NCBI GenBank assembly: GCA_009835325.1
Contig: VXWP01000049.1
Coordinates: 1 to 64,000 of the forward strand
Origin: Gemmatimonadota bacterium
Lineage (GTDB): Bacteria > JAAXHH01
Reading direction: 5' to 3'
DNA length: 64,000 nucleotides
The notes beneath the pieces were generated by a model. That model was given only the letters and a program-made list of their open reading frames with translations, had not been told where the DNA came from and did not search any database. This document shows positions 7,761 to 15,016 of this stretch, piece by piece (positions within the stretch are counted from its first letter, which is position 1; each line of letters begins with the position of its first letter). The position numbers were made by a program, and so were the translations under genes.

Positions 7761-8819
7761 TTGGACACCACCACCCTCGATACGCCCGTCCTTACGCAAG
7801 ACGAAAAGCGGCTGATCCGGGACATCACCGATTCGCTGAAGGAATGCAGGAATCCGGACGCCGCGCACCTCGACCAGGCGATCTGCGAGTCCATCGCCCG
7901 GTTGAGCGACCTGGCCAGGGTCATGAACGCCTATCCCTCCCTGCTGGAAAGCCAGTCCCTCGGCCAGCAGCGGCGGGATGCCGCTTCCCTTATCGAGGCG
8001 CTGTCCAACGCCACGCTCTTCACCGTCGACATGCTGCTTCCCATGCGGGCCGCGGTCGGGCAGGTGTACGTCATGGCGCGGCTGAACCTGTTCCGTCTCC
8101 TGCACCAGGTGGTCCAGGAAGCGCTGGGCGGCCGGGACGAATTCACGGCCGTGGAAGACGCCATCGGCGCCCGGATCAGCCAGAGCATACACAACAAGGT
8201 GATCGAATCGCTGCTGATCGCCATCGTCTGCGACGACAGCCTCGGCCGCGCGGTCCGCATCAAGGCGGCCACCGCCCTGACCCACCTCTGGGAGGACCGG
8301 TTCTCCCGGCGGATCGAAGCCTTCCTGCCCGTCCTCGAAACCACCTGGGAAGCCCGGCGGCAGACGACCGTGCAGCTGGGTACCCTCATGGGGGTTTCCG
8401 AGGTATTCGCCCTGATGCGCGCGGGCGGCGACATCCGGTTCCTCGACTATTTCTCCAGGAAGACCTGTCCGCCGGAGGAACTGCAGGCCTTTCGTGAGTT
8501 CCTCTTCAGCGTGTCCACCGAGGAACTCGAGTCCCTGGGCGACAAACTGAAAGAGGGGCAGCACAGGGCGTCGTTTCCGGGCGTCGACACCACCCTGTCC
8601 CTGTCGCCCACCTATCTCTACGACCATACGGCCACCGACTTCGTCACCCAGCTCTACCTGTTCTTCGTCAAGCGCCACCTCGAAGCCCACGCGCGGCGGA
8701 TCCGGAACCTGCCTGGTCCCAAGCGCACGGCCGAAGAGTACGTCATGGTCTATTTCCTGGAGCAGTCCTGCTCGATGGACGGCGACCGTACCGCCGACAG
8801 AAAGGAAGACACGCAGTGA
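7761..8819 (+). CDS. Uncharacterised, mostly alpha-helical protein
   Basis: I do not recognise this 352-residue protein. It has no signal peptide and no membrane segment, and appears almost entirely helical, with amphipathic stretches such as LLPMRAAVGQVYVMARLNLF and a basic C-terminal tail ending in DRKEDTQ. The only in-frame start after the nearest upstream stop that keeps the N-terminal region is TTG 7761; no strong ribosome site is seen, so a different start is possible. It ends with GTGA, overlapping the start of the next isomerase gene by 4 nt, so it is translationally coupled to a sugar-phosphate isomerase-type enzyme. A role in that pathway is an inference from position only. Confidence 0.7.
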   Translation: MDTTTLDTPVLTQDEKRLIRDITDSLKECRNPDAAHLDQAICESIARLSDLARVMNAYPSLLESQSLGQQRRDAASLIEALSNATLFTVDMLLPMRAAVGQVYVMARLNLFRLLHQVVQEALGGRDEFTAVEDAIGARISQSIHNKVIESLLIAIVCDDSLGRAVRIKAATALTHLWEDRFSRRIEAFLPVLETTWEARRQTTVQLGTLMGVSEVFALMRAGGDIRFLDYFSRKTCPPEELQAFREFLFSVSTEELESLGDKLKEGQHRASFPGVDTTLSLSPTYLYDHTATDFVTQLYLFFVKRHLEAHARRIRNLPGPKRTAEEYVMVYFLEQSCSMDGDRTADRKEDTQ

Positions 8820-9652
8820 TCAAGCTCGGTTGCATGTCCCTGAGTTACAGCCACGCCATTTCCGAAGGCCGCATGGACCTGTTCGAATTCATCGACCTCG
8901 CCCGCGAAATGGGACTCGACGGGATCGACATCCATACCCGGGCGCTGGAATCGGAAGATGACGCGTACCTGCGGGACGTGCGCATGCAGTGCCTGCAGCG
9001 GGGGCTTGCCATCTCCTACCTGGGCATCAGCAACAACTTCGGGAAGCCGCCCGGGGAGATCGCCGCCGAGATCCAGATGGTCAAGCACTGGATCGACGTG
9101 GCCGCGCGGCTGAACGTGCCCATGGTCCGGATCTTCGCGGCCTGGGACCGGGAGGACACGCCCGCGCGCGTCACCTGGTCCCGGATGATTTATGGCATCT
9201 CCGAAGTGGTGGATCACGGGGCCGCCAGAGGCGTGGCCGTCGGGCTTCACAACCATAATCACGGCTGCGTGACCCGTACCGGCGACGACGTCGTGCGCAT
9301 CCTGAACCAGGTGGATCGCCCCACGTTCACCCATATCCTCGACACGGGCCAGTATGCCGGCTCGCCGGGCGCTTCGGGCAGCAGGGGCAACCCGGACCCC
9401 GCCTACGATTTCTACGGCAGCATGGAGAAGAGCGCGCCGTACGCGGCGCATGTCCGGGCGAAGTTCTACCGCATCCAGTCCGGCGAGGAGGAGTGGCTGG
9501 ACTATCCCCGCATTCTGGGGATCCTGAAGCAGGTCGGTTTCAATGGCTGGATGTCGGTCGTCTACGAAGGGCAGGACGTCGAAGCCGAGGAGATCGCGGT
9601 ACCCAAGGCCGTCGCCTACCTGCGGCGCCTTCTCGCCGAAAACGGCATGTGA
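8816..9652 (+). CDS. Sugar-phosphate isomerase/epimerase (xylose isomerase-like TIM barrel)
   Basis: A 278-residue AP-endonuclease-2-like barrel. Landmarks are MDLFEFIDLAREMGLDGIDI near the start, MVRIFAAWDRED, VAVGLHNHNHGCV (metal His), ILDTGQYAGSPG (Asp) and HVRAKFYRI, with SVVYEGQD near the end in place of the usual final Glu strand. Relatives isomerise or epimerise keto-sugars, or dehydrate inosose (IolE-like). The GTG start overlaps the stop of the preceding helical protein, with AAGGAAG about 8 nt upstream. The gene is convergent with the methyltransferase gene, their stops being 2 nt apart. Substrate is unknown. Confidence 0.83.
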   Translation: MIKLGCMSLSYSHAISEGRMDLFEFIDLAREMGLDGIDIHTRALESEDDAYLRDVRMQCLQRGLAISYLGISNNFGKPPGEIAAEIQMVKHWIDVAARLNVPMVRIFAAWDREDTPARVTWSRMIYGISEVVDHGAARGVAVGLHNHNHGCVTRTGDDVVRILNQVDRPTFTHILDTGQYAGSPGASGSRGNPDPAYDFYGSMEKSAPYAAHVRAKFYRIQSGEEEWLDYPRILGILKQVGFNGWMSVVYEGQDVEAEEIAVPKAVAYLRRLLAENGM

Positions 9653-9654
9653 GG

Positions 9655-10386
9655 CTAAGAGAGAAGCGACGTGATGTGCCGGCAGGAATCGGGGTTCAGT
9701 TCCACGGAGACGCTGCGGCGCCCGAGCGCGCGCGCGGCCAGGGCGATCGTGCCTTGCCCGGCAAAGGGGTCCAGAACCGTATCGCCCGCGTATGACCAGA
9801 GGCGGATCAGGCGCCGGTAGGGCTGTTCCAGGTTATCGTCCGGCGTCCAGACGGCCTGGCGGCCCGCCCGCCATGTTGAAGCGGGTATTCTGCTTTCTTC
9901 CACGACGCCAGGCGGCGGCGCTTCGGATTCACCGGGCTTCCGGTAGGCCAGGATGGTCTCGGCATGCACCTTGGGCCGGCATCCGAGCGGTACCCGGCCA
10001 TCCGCCGGTTCCTCCTTCACCGCTTTCCCCGGTTCGAACCAGTACCAGGTGGCCTCGTACTGAAATCCGGCCTCCTGGAGACCGCGGTGCGTATCCGCCA
10101 CCAGCGCGACCGGTTCATCCCGCCAGAGCAAGTCGGCGATCCAGACGATCATAGCCCTGCCGGGCATGAGGCACCGGTGGCACTGCGCCCATACCTCTGA
10201 GAGCGAGGCCAGGAAGTCCGGATAGGTCTGGCCGAAACCGATCTGGTCCGGGTGGCCGTAGTCGCCGCTCTCCCACCAGGGCGGACAGGTCAGGACCAGG
10301 CCGGCGCGCCCGTCTGGAATCGGGTCCATCCTGCGCGCGTCGCCCAGCCAGAGCTGGACCTGGTCGTCATCGTGGTAAAGGCGCAT
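9655..10386 (-). CDS. Orphan DNA methyltransferase, beta-class order (N4-C or N6-A)
   Basis: A 243-residue SAM-dependent DNA methyltransferase of the N6-adenine/N4-cytosine group. The catalytic motif IV, TCPPWW, is near residue 33 and the SAM-binding motif I, DPFAGQGT, near residue 208. Motif IV before motif I is the beta-class order, as in CcrM-like enzymes. ATG 10386 gives MRLYHDDDQVQLWLGD, a normal start for the family; a GTG at 10434 would add 16 residues and leave just 7 nt after the upstream gene. No recognisable restriction endonuclease is adjacent, so it may be a solitary regulator-type methylase, or form a pair with the unknown protein encoded upstream. Confidence 0.88.
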   Translation of the reverse strand: MRLYHDDDQVQLWLGDARRMDPIPDGRAGLVLTCPPWWESGDYGHPDQIGFGQTYPDFLASLSEVWAQCHRCLMPGRAMIVWIADLLWRDEPVALVADTHRGLQEAGFQYEATWYWFEPGKAVKEEPADGRVPLGCRPKVHAETILAYRKPGESEAPPPGVVEESRIPASTWRAGRQAVWTPDDNLEQPYRRLIRLWSYAGDTVLDPFAGQGTIALAARALGRRSVSVELNPDSCRHITSLLS

Positions 10387-10441
10387 TGAGGAAGCGTCGT
10401 ATCGCGGGAAATGAGTCCTGGCGGCGGCCTTCACCGCCGCG

Positions 10442-11326
10442 TCAGGCTTCGGGCCAGATTTCGGCCAGGGTGCTTGAGATGATCACGGGACTGGGGCCGT
10501 CCACCCGGAAGCATTCCTCGGCCGACAGGGCTTCGTCCATGAGCCCGCCCGTCATGGACCGGGGCCAGCCGAACCACCGGTAGACCGCTTTCTCGTCGAC
10601 GGCTCCGGCGGACTCAACGGCGCCCACGAGCAGACTGCGCATGGCATGACGGCGGGTCATGGAAACGGCTTCCCTCGCCGTCTCGTCGGGCACCCACCGC
10701 TTCGTCAGCTCCCATACGCACGAGGCCGCGTCATGGACGTTCCTTCCAGGCTGTCCGGACCGTCCGGGTACGATCAACCACAGCTTCTCGAGTTCCAGCA
10801 GCGCCTTTCGGAAAGTCCGCCTGTCCATGCGGACGGATCCTGCGAGCCGGTCCCGCAGCGCCCGCCCCGTGGCCGGGCCGTCCCGTTCGATGCAGTCGGC
10901 CAGCCGGAACGCCGCCGGGGAGATCCGGTTGCGCTCCCGGGCGCCCCGGAAGCCTTCCCCTTCCATGGCCAGCAGGGCAGCCCAGTGCTTCCGGGCGACC
11001 AGCGTGGGCTTGCGCTTCACGAAGGTGCCGAACAGGCAGGGAACGGCTTCGGGCAGGTCGCTCAGCCAGATGCTGGCGATGCCCTGTCCCGTGCTGATCC
11101 CGTTACCGTTGCCGGCAAGGCCGGTCCTGCCGTCTATGGCCTCCTGGATACTGGGTAGTTCGGTGCCGGAGTAGACCGAGACGAAACACCGTTCCAGGAT
11201 GAACTCGCCGGCCTGTTTCCTGCTCTTCAGGCGGCGGGACGGGGACAGGCGATGGTTTTCGGTCACGCGCCCGCGGACGCCGTCGGGCAACATGGGAAAC
11301 AGTTTCGACTTGCTGAGTATGGACAT
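10442..11326 (-). CDS. Uncharacterised protein with winged-helix-like region
   Basis: This 294-residue protein is not recognised with certainty. It is basic at the N-terminus (SPSRRLKSRKQAGEFI), and its middle contains a helix-turn-helix-like stretch around RALRDRLAGSVRMDRRTFRKALLELEKLWLIV, reminiscent of winged-helix DNA-binding proteins. No PD-(D/E)xK or HNH nuclease motif is obvious by eye. The reading frame is open much further upstream, but that would cover the glucokinase gene on the same strand, so ATG 11326 is taken as start. It ends just before the methyltransferase gene, which makes a functional pair conceivable. Other possibilities are a transcription factor or a DNA-repair protein. 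Confidence 0.6.
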   Translation of the reverse strand: MSILSKSKLFPMLPDGVRGRVTENHRLSPSRRLKSRKQAGEFILERCFVSVYSGTELPSIQEAIDGRTGLAGNGNGISTGQGIASIWLSDLPEAVPCLFGTFVKRKPTLVARKHWAALLAMEGEGFRGARERNRISPAAFRLADCIERDGPATGRALRDRLAGSVRMDRRTFRKALLELEKLWLIVPGRSGQPGRNVHDAASCVWELTKRWVPDETAREAVSMTRRHAMRSLLVGAVESAGAVDEKAVYRWFGWPRSMTGGLMDEALSAEECFRVDGPSPVIISSTLAEIWPEA

Positions 11327-11364
11327 GTAAGGCGCTTTCTGCAGATCTTGCGACGGCCTGCGGG

Positions 11365-12102
11365 TCACGCGGCGGTCTGCGCGGCCAGGGCCGCCCCGAT
11401 GATCCCGGCCTGGTTCCTCAGCCGGGCGGGGACGACCTCGGTATCCACGGTGAAGCACGATGAGAACTTCTCGTACTTGTTGCTGGCGCCGCCGCCCACG
11501 ATGATCAGGTCCGGGCGGATCAACTCGTCCAGCCTGCACAGGTACTCGTTCACCCGTCCGCCCCATTCCTCCCAGCTCAGGCCTTTCGCTTTCCGAATGC
11601 TTTCGGCGGCGTATTTCTCCGCGACGCGGCCTTTCATCTCGATGTGGCCGAATTCCGTGCTGGGCACGAGCGTGCCGTCGACGAACAGGGAGGTACCGAT
11701 ACCGGTACCCAGGGTCGCGATGACCACCACGCCGTCCCGGTCTCTGCCCGCGCCGAACCGCATCTCCGCCATGCCCGCGGCATCCGCGTCGTTCACGAAA
11801 ACGACCGGCCGGCCGGTCGCCTTCGCCATGCGTTCTACCGCGTTGACGCCGATCCAGGACGGGTCGATGTTCGCGGCGGTCCGCACCGTACCTTGCTTGA
11901 TGACCGCGGGAAAGCCGAATCCCACGGGACCCCGCGGGTCGAAGTGCCGGACGATCTCCGCCGCGGTCTCGATCACTTTCTTTGGCGTGGCCGGCCTGGG
12001 GGTGCCGATCCTGAAGCGTTCCGTCTCGAGTCTTCCGGATTCCAGGCAGACCGGCGCGCCTTTGATGCCCGTTCCGCCGATATCGATCCCCAGCAGACTC
12101 AT
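11365..12102 (-). CDS. ppgK: Polyphosphate glucokinase (ROK family)
   Basis: A 245-residue ROK-fold kinase matching polyphosphate glucokinase, which phosphorylates glucose using polyphosphate and often ATP. Evidence is LLGIDIGGTGIKG (phosphate binding), GPVGFGFPAVIKQG, VFVNDADAAGMAE (catalytic Asp), TLGTGIGTSLFVDG and LVPSTEFGHIE, and IIVGGGASNKYEKF. The absence of the ROK zinc-finger CGCG motif is normal for PpgK. Its ATG overlaps the stop of the upstream CSD–VOC gene by 4 nt, so the two are translationally coupled. It supplies glucose 6-phosphate in the cytoplasm. The symbol is used by family resemblance; the phosphoryl donor has not been tested. Confidence 0.85.
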   Translation of the reverse strand: MSLLGIDIGGTGIKGAPVCLESGRLETERFRIGTPRPATPKKVIETAAEIVRHFDPRGPVGFGFPAVIKQGTVRTAANIDPSWIGVNAVERMAKATGRPVVFVNDADAAGMAEMRFGAGRDRDGVVVIATLGTGIGTSLFVDGTLVPSTEFGHIEMKGRVAEKYAAESIRKAKGLSWEEWGGRVNEYLCRLDELIRPDLIIVGGGASNKYEKFSSCFTVDTEVVPARLRNQAGIIGAALAAQTAA

Positions 12103-12731
12103 GCGGGTTCACCTTCCGTCGATTCTTCTTCGGCCTGGACGGCATCTCGGTCGCGTGGGGACGTGATCCGCCAGTAATAGCCGTCCGGGTCCAGCATGCG
12201 GAAGTCCGTGGCGCCCCATGGTTGCGCTGTCAGAGGTTCGTGTATGGACACCCCGGCCTGTTGCATCTTCGCATGGAACTGGCCGATATCCGAGATCTCC
12301 AGGACCAGTTCGACTCCCACGCCGCGGGCGAGCGACTCGACAGGCTGTTCCCCCGGGTCCGGATACCAGAGCAGTTCGTCGGTCTTCAGTCCGAGGACCA
12401 GTTCGTTCCGTTGGAGCAGGATGTAACCGGGGTCGTTCGACAGTTCCTTGAAGCCGAAGGTCTCCGTGTAGAATGCCGCGGACACCTGCAGGTCCTTCAC
12501 GGCAAGGTTCACCTGGAGTCTCACGGACTGACTCTGGACCTGGACCTGATCGGCCCGGGGGCCGCGGGAAGTGAACTGGACGGTATACGTCACCTGGTCG
12601 CCGACCTGCAGCAACGAAAACTGCCCGTCCGTAATGTTGGATCGATGGAAAAACAGGTCTTCGTTCTCCGGGGTGTTGATGAACCCGTAACCCCTGGTGT
12701 GGTTCAGCCTGGTGATCGTACCCTGCGGCAT
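12099..12731 (-). CDS. Cold-shock domain fused to a VOC/glyoxalase-like domain
   Basis: A 210-residue two-domain protein. Residues 1–65 are a cold-shock (CSD) OB-fold with both RNA-binding motifs, RGYGFINTP (RNP1) and DLFFHRSNI (RNP2). Residues about 70–190 form a VOC (glyoxalase/bleomycin-resistance) domain: VNLAVKDLQVSAAFYTETFG, then GVGVELVLEISDIGQF and ATDFRMLDPDGYYWRI, ending in an acidic tail. CSDs bind single-stranded RNA or DNA, and VOC domains bind small molecules or metal, so the fusion may be a ligand-sensing RNA-binding protein or a misassigned pair of functions. No frameshift or internal start with ribosome site separates them. It is the first gene of the operon with ppgK, and a promoter lies about 200 nt upstream. 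Confidence 0.85.
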   Translation of the reverse strand: MPQGTITRLNHTRGYGFINTPENEDLFFHRSNITDGQFSLLQVGDQVTYTVQFTSRGPRADQVQVQSQSVRLQVNLAVKDLQVSAAFYTETFGFKELSNDPGYILLQRNELVLGLKTDELLWYPDPGEQPVESLARGVGVELVLEISDIGQFHAKMQQAGVSIHEPLTAQPWGATDFRMLDPDGYYWRITSPRDRDAVQAEEESTEGEPA

Positions 12732-12927
12732 GACTGTCCAGTCCCGGTTCCTGGGAACCGCCTTGGAAGAAGACCCGGTTTATCGAAAAGAGGAGGTGGA
12801 ATCTGGCAAGACCATGCCGGCCATTCCCACCCGGGGCAGGCATGGCAAAGTAGATGAACGCTCGTGCTCCGCCTGCCTGAAACAACATGCCGGCCAACCC
12901 CGGGAAAGGAGTCGCCGGCGAAGTTCC

Positions 12928-12957
12928 ATGTTAGGTCTGCGCAACAGGTCAAGTCAA
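12928..12957 (-). promoter_or_regulatory. Candidate promoter for CSD–VOC/ppgK operon
   Basis: Reading leftward, TTGACT (12957–12952) is followed after 18 nt by TAACAT (12933–12928). It would give a leader of about 190 nt before the CSD–VOC ATG, which is typical of cold-shock genes with long 5' leaders, though no specific structure was identified. Confidence 0.5.
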
Positions 12958-12992
12958 GGCTTTTCTTGTTCCTTAGCGCGGGTACATAGAGG

Positions 12993-13021
12993 TTGACAAC
13001 CGGCGGGGGTTCGCCTAGACT
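12993..13021 (+). promoter_or_regulatory. Strong-looking promoter for lipoprotein/aminotransferase run
   Basis: Perfect TTGACA at 12993–12998, 17-nt spacer, then TAGACT at 13016–13021. It points to the lipoprotein ATG at 13107 with a leader of about 80 nt. A short inverted repeat TCCGG/CCGGA follows immediately. Confidence 0.6.
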
Positions 13022-13106
13022 ATCCGGAGTGTCCGGACGACGCAAAACACCCTTCAGTACTGGGCCTTCCCGCTGGACGGCACCCTTTACAGGACCTTTT
13101 GCAGGC

Positions 13107-13640
13107 ATGCGTCCATTACATTTCAAATCGATATTGCTGGGGGCGCTGATCTGGTGCGGATGCGATCAGAACCTGCGTCCCTTGCCCGAAGACGGCGGAC
13201 AGCCGTCCGGCAGGTCCTTCGTGGAGGCGCAGCGGCCGATCGACGGCAGCCGGGTGGCCGGCCGAAGCTTCGAGGAAGGACAGCCCACCGCGGTCCCGGC
13301 AGGCGGTGCGAGCGTATCGGGAACCATCGACATCACGCCGGAACTCTTCGCGCGGCTCAGGGGCTCGGAGACCATGTACGTCATGGCGAGACGAAGCCAG
13401 GACGGTCCGCCCATGGCCGTCAAGCGTTTCAGAAGCCTGCGGTTCCCCATGCCGTACACGCTGACCGGAGCGGACCAGGCCGTCCAGGGTCCGGCATTCA
13501 CCGGGGAAGTCACCATCGTCGCGCGCATCGACCTGGACGGGAACGCCGGCGTACCGCAGGCGGGCGACATGGAAGGGGTCAACCCGCGGGTGGTCGTCGG
13601 AGCCTCCGGTGCGGACGTCGTCATCGACCGGCTGTACTAG
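13107..13640 (+). CDS. Lipoprotein with CcmI C-terminal-like domain
   Basis: A 177-residue protein starting MRPLHFKSILLGALIWCGC, a short signal with a cysteine suited to lipidation. The second half, from SGTIDITPELFARLRGSETM through YVMARRSQDGPPMAVKRF, FPMPYTLTGADQA and VARIDLDGNAGVPQAGDMEG, matches the C-terminal domain found in cytochrome c maturation protein CcmI/NrfG-type proteins. That domain normally sits in the periplasm and helps present apocytochromes. Here it stands alone, without TPRs or other ccm genes nearby, so its target may differ. ATG 13107 is chosen because it starts the signal; upstream codons overlap the promoter region. The next gene starts 11 nt after its stop. Confidence 0.75.
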   Translation: MRPLHFKSILLGALIWCGCDQNLRPLPEDGGQPSGRSFVEAQRPIDGSRVAGRSFEEGQPTAVPAGGASVSGTIDITPELFARLRGSETMYVMARRSQDGPPMAVKRFRSLRFPMPYTLTGADQAVQGPAFTGEVTIVARIDLDGNAGVPQAGDMEGVNPRVVVGASGADVVIDRLY

Positions 13641-13651
13641 TCGCCAACCAC

Positions 13652-15016
13652 ATGATGAATACCGAACTGCTCACCGCGCCTGAATCCTTGCGACGGCTCG
13701 TCCTCGACCTGCGCCAGATGGAGACCTTCATCGAGGACCCTCTCGTCGTCCGGAAGGCGGACGGGGTCTGGTACGAGGACATAAACGGCCGGAGGATCCT
13801 GGACGGCCTGTCGGGCATCTTCACCGTGAACGCCGGCCACGGCAACCGGAGGATCATCGAGGCGATCAAGGCCCAGCTGGACGCGATGGCCTTTGCCCCT
13901 CCGCTCCACGCCACCAGCCCGCCGGCCATCGAGCTGGTCCAGCGGCTGGCGGAAGTCACGCCGGAAGACCTGAACACCATCAAGCTCCTGTCCGGCGGAT
14001 CGGAAGCCACCGAGGCGGCCATGAAGCTGGCGCGGCAATACCACCGGCAGACCGGCAACCCGGGCAAGTTCAAGGTGATCTCGCGGTTTCACGGGTACCA
14101 CGGCGCGACCATGGGGGCCCTGTCGGCCACGGGCACGCGCCGGCGCAAGACTATGTTCGAACCCACGCTGCACGGATTCCTGCACGTCCACCCGCCGACC
14201 TGCTACCGGTGCCCTTACGAAAAGACCTTTCCGGACTGCGAGGTCTTCTGCGCCCGGACGGTGGAGGACCTCATCGAGCTGGAAGGCGCCGAGACCATCG
14301 CCGCGCTCATCCTGGAACCCGTGGGGAACACCGGGGGGATCATCATGCCGCCGCCGGGGTATCTCCCCGAACTGCGGGATATCTGCAACCGGCACGATAT
14401 CCTCCTGATCTACGACGAGATCATCACCGGCTTCGGCCGCACCGGCAGCATGTTCGCCGCCCAGACCTTCGAGGCGGCGCCCGACATCCTCTGCATGGGC
14501 AAGGGCATGTCCAGCGGATACGTGCCCCTGGCAGGGATCGCCTTCCGGGATTCCATCGCGGCCGCCTTTCTCGGTCGCGAAGAGGACGAGGTCGAGTTCT
14601 CCCACGGCCACACCTTCGGCGGCAACCCGCTGGCCGCGGCGGCCGGACTGGCGAACCTGGCGGAGATCCGGGAAAGGGACCTGTGCGCACGTGCACGCGA
14701 GACGGGTGCCTATGTCCGGCAGCGGCTGGAGGAACTGCGGGAATTCGGCATCGTGGGCGATATCCGGGGCTGCGGCCTGCTGGCCGGCGTTGAATTCGTG
14801 GAAGATCCCGAAACCCGCACGCCGTTCAATCCATCGGTGAAGTTCGGCGTGCAGGCCGGCCATGCCGCGCTCGGAAAAGGGCTGCTGACGCGCTTCGATC
14901 CCAACTGGATCGCCCTGGCGCCGCCGCTCGTCATCACCAGGGAAGAGACGGACCTCATGCTGGACATTTTGTCGGAGAGCATCCGGGAAACGGTAAAGGA
15001 GTTGAAGACGTCATGA
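13652..15016 (+). CDS. Class III (omega-type) PLP aminotransferase
   Basis: A 454-residue fold-type I PLP enzyme of the class III aminotransferase group, which moves amino groups to and from omega or non-alpha positions. Motifs include GRRILDGLSGIFTVNAGHGN at the start, LLSGGSEATEAAMKLARQY, FHGYHGATMGALSATG, ILLIYDEIITGFGRTG (PLP Asp) and CMGKGMSSGYVPLAG (Schiff-base Lys). A Cys-rich insert, CYRCPYEKTFPDCEVFC, is typical of a subgroup near taurine/alanine–glyoxylate-type transaminases. The reading frame is open upstream through the lipoprotein gene, but the ATG ATG at 13652/13655 gives the family length. The stop overlaps the ATG of the next aminotransferase gene by 4 nt, so both work together in one pathway. 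Substrate is unknown. Confidence 0.86.
   Translation: MMNTELLTAPESLRRLVLDLRQMETFIEDPLVVRKADGVWYEDINGRRILDGLSGIFTVNAGHGNRRIIEAIKAQLDAMAFAPPLHATSPPAIELVQRLAEVTPEDLNTIKLLSGGSEATEAAMKLARQYHRQTGNPGKFKVISRFHGYHGATMGALSATGTRRRKTMFEPTLHGFLHVHPPTCYRCPYEKTFPDCEVFCARTVEDLIELEGAETIAALILEPVGNTGGIIMPPPGYLPELRDICNRHDILLIYDEIITGFGRTGSMFAAQTFEAAPDILCMGKGMSSGYVPLAGIAFRDSIAAAFLGREEDEVEFSHGHTFGGNPLAAAAGLANLAEIRERDLCARARETGAYVRQRLEELREFGIVGDIRGCGLLAGVEFVEDPETRTPFNPSVKFGVQAGHAALGKGLLTRFDPNWIALAPPLVITREETDLMLDILSESIRETVKELKTS

Larger units (their letters stand above)
12732..13106. other. Divergent intergenic region
   Basis: This 375-bp stretch between the divergent CSD–VOC and lipoprotein genes holds no convincing gene. 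It contains two back-to-back promoters (annotated separately) and a small inverted repeat, TCCGG at 13024–13028 and CCGGA at 13034–13038, just after the rightward -10 element, which could be an operator. Confidence 0.6.
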
